This document shows, in pieces, positions 43,373 through 44,089 of a stretch of DNA of 44,089 nucleotides. Source of the DNA: an uncultured Bacteroides sp. (GTDB taxonomy: Bacteria; Bacteroidota; Bacteroidia; Bacteroidales; Bacteroidaceae); assembly GCA_905203765.1 (NCBI GenBank), contig CAJKXC010000018.1, forward strand, positions 1-44,089, read 5' to 3'. The notes under the pieces are model-generated. The model worked only from the letters and a program-made list of their open reading frames with translations. It was not told the DNA's origin and searched no databases. Position 1 is the stretch's first letter. Every line of letters begins with the position of its first letter. Both the position numbers and the translations under genes were made by a program.

Positions 43373-44011
43373 ATGAAAAGATCATCCCTTTTGTTTTTGC
43401 CTTTCCTGCTGTTCCTGGTAGGCGCTTTTGTGTCTTGCGATGAAGTGGAAGAGGTAGGAAAGTATGATAACTGGCGAGAACGCAACGAGGCCTTCGCCGA
43501 TTCTATAAAGGCGTTGACGGGCGAGAACTATGTGTCTACTCCGGAGGGCGCTGATGCGATGGAGTTAGGAAAACTGTATGCCATACAGATACCGTCGACA
43601 AGCGGCGACAAAGGTGCCCAATATGTGTATTGCAAGAAGCTTGTTAAGAACGAAACCGGTGAACGTCCGCTCTTTTCGGGATATCATTCTACCGTCAGTG
43701 CCTATTATTATGGTACCATCATGATCGGCGACAAGTTTGATGGAAACTTTGAAGGGTATAGTGCCACAGACCGCAATATTCCCATTCCGCCGCAAAAGAA
43801 TGTAACCGAGTTTAATTCTCCTACTACTTTCTCAGTGACAGGCGTTATTCCCGGCTGGACATGGCCGTTGCAATATATGCGTACCGGTGAGCGCTGGATG
43901 CTGTATATTCCCTGGGAGTCGGGATACGGTGCTACCGGAGATAGAAATGGAAGGGTCTTGGGATATAGTGCCTTGACATTCGACGTTCTGCTGGATCGTA
44001 TTGTGGAATAA
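43373..44011 (+). CDS. FKBP-type peptidyl-prolyl isomerase-like lipoprotein
   Basis: 212 aa. Lipobox AFVSC (Cys22) followed by DEVEEVG suggests an outer-membrane lipoprotein. The C-terminal half (about 100-212) has FKBP features: VSAYYYGTIMIGDKFD, TTFSVTGVIPGWTWPLQYM, GERWMLYIPWESGYG and the final strand LTFDVLLDRIVE. The N-terminal part is a charged helix (NWRERNEAFADSIKAL). It probably assists folding of envelope proteins. The gene follows glyS by 77 nt and ends before a strong terminator. Confidence 0.85.
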   Translation: MKRSSLLFLPFLLFLVGAFVSCDEVEEVGKYDNWRERNEAFADSIKALTGENYVSTPEGADAMELGKLYAIQIPSTSGDKGAQYVYCKKLVKNETGERPLFSGYHSTVSAYYYGTIMIGDKFDGNFEGYSATDRNIPIPPQKNVTEFNSPTTFSVTGVIPGWTWPLQYMRTGERWMLYIPWESGYGATGDRNGRVLGYSALTFDVLLDRIVE

Positions 44012-44039
44012 GCGCAGCTATACAAGATATAAAGAAAGG

Positions 44040-44073
44040 AGGTTGTGTCAAAATGCTGGCACAACCTTTTTTT
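44040..44073 (+). terminator. Rho-independent terminator after the FKBP-like gene
   Basis: AGGTTGTGTC (44040-44049) pairs with GGCACAACCT (44058-44067) over ten positions with one wobble, on an 8-nt loop, and leads directly into a run of eight T. It is the clearest terminator in the window. Confidence 0.9.
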
Positions 44074-44089
44074 ATGCGCAAAGCCCGGA

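Overview
The window is chromosomal DNA from a gut-type Bacteroides (Bacteroidota). Supporting signs are two SusC/SusD outer-membrane glycan-uptake pairs, a hybrid two-component regulator (HTCS), a BACON-GH5 lipoprotein, lipoproteins with acidic residues just after the acylated cysteine, the Bacteroidota promoter form TTTG-N19-TAnnTTTG, and a eukaryote-like single-chain glycyl-tRNA synthetase. The exact species cannot be told from the sequence alone.

Layout. 1-55 (minus): 5' part of a tRNA-Leu(UAG) with a clear promoter. 132-1990 (minus): a secreted S41 protease lipoprotein and a DUF3316-like protein, preceded by an exact 22-nt-period repeat array at 2027-2114. 2126-4807 (minus): parC. 4910-22250 (minus): polysaccharide utilization locus 1 (PUL1). 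In transcription order it reads HTCS sensor/regulator, SusC, SusD, IPT-domain surface glycan-binding lipoprotein, BACON-GH5 endoglucanase, GH97 alpha-galactosidase type, GH29 alpha-fucosidase, GH43. This set fits a decorated beta-1,4-glucan such as (fuco)(arabino/galacto)xyloglucan, although GH31 and GH2 enzymes are absent here. 22493-24019 (plus): a membrane-anchored MutS-like ATPase.

24213-41502 is the most interesting part, PUL2. A ribB-deoR pair diverges from a ten-gene plus-strand run whose gaps are all below 40 nt: split transketolase subunits A and B, a glycerol-kinase-like FGGY kinase, an L-fucose-isomerase-like protein, a GRP/DMT-type sugar permease, SusC, SusD, a secreted DUF1593 nucleoside-hydrolase-like protein, a CE1-like esterase, and a GH3 beta-glucosidase. 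The cytoplasmic enzymes match the D-apiose route known from Phocaeicola (Bacteroides) vulgatus: apiose isomerase, apulose kinase, then a two-subunit apulose-4-phosphate transketolase. Joined to surface capture, a furanosidase-like fold, an esterase and a beta-glucosidase, the locus looks like a dedicated system for apiose-containing plant glycosides, for example acylated apiosyl-glucosides. DUF1593 would then be a candidate for a new apiosidase type. The divergent promoter holds a perfect 14-bp inverted repeat and three CTTTTGTTTT repeats that probably form the DeoR operator.

41754-44011 (plus): glycyl-tRNA synthetase and a small FKBP-like lipoprotein, ending in a strong rho-independent terminator.
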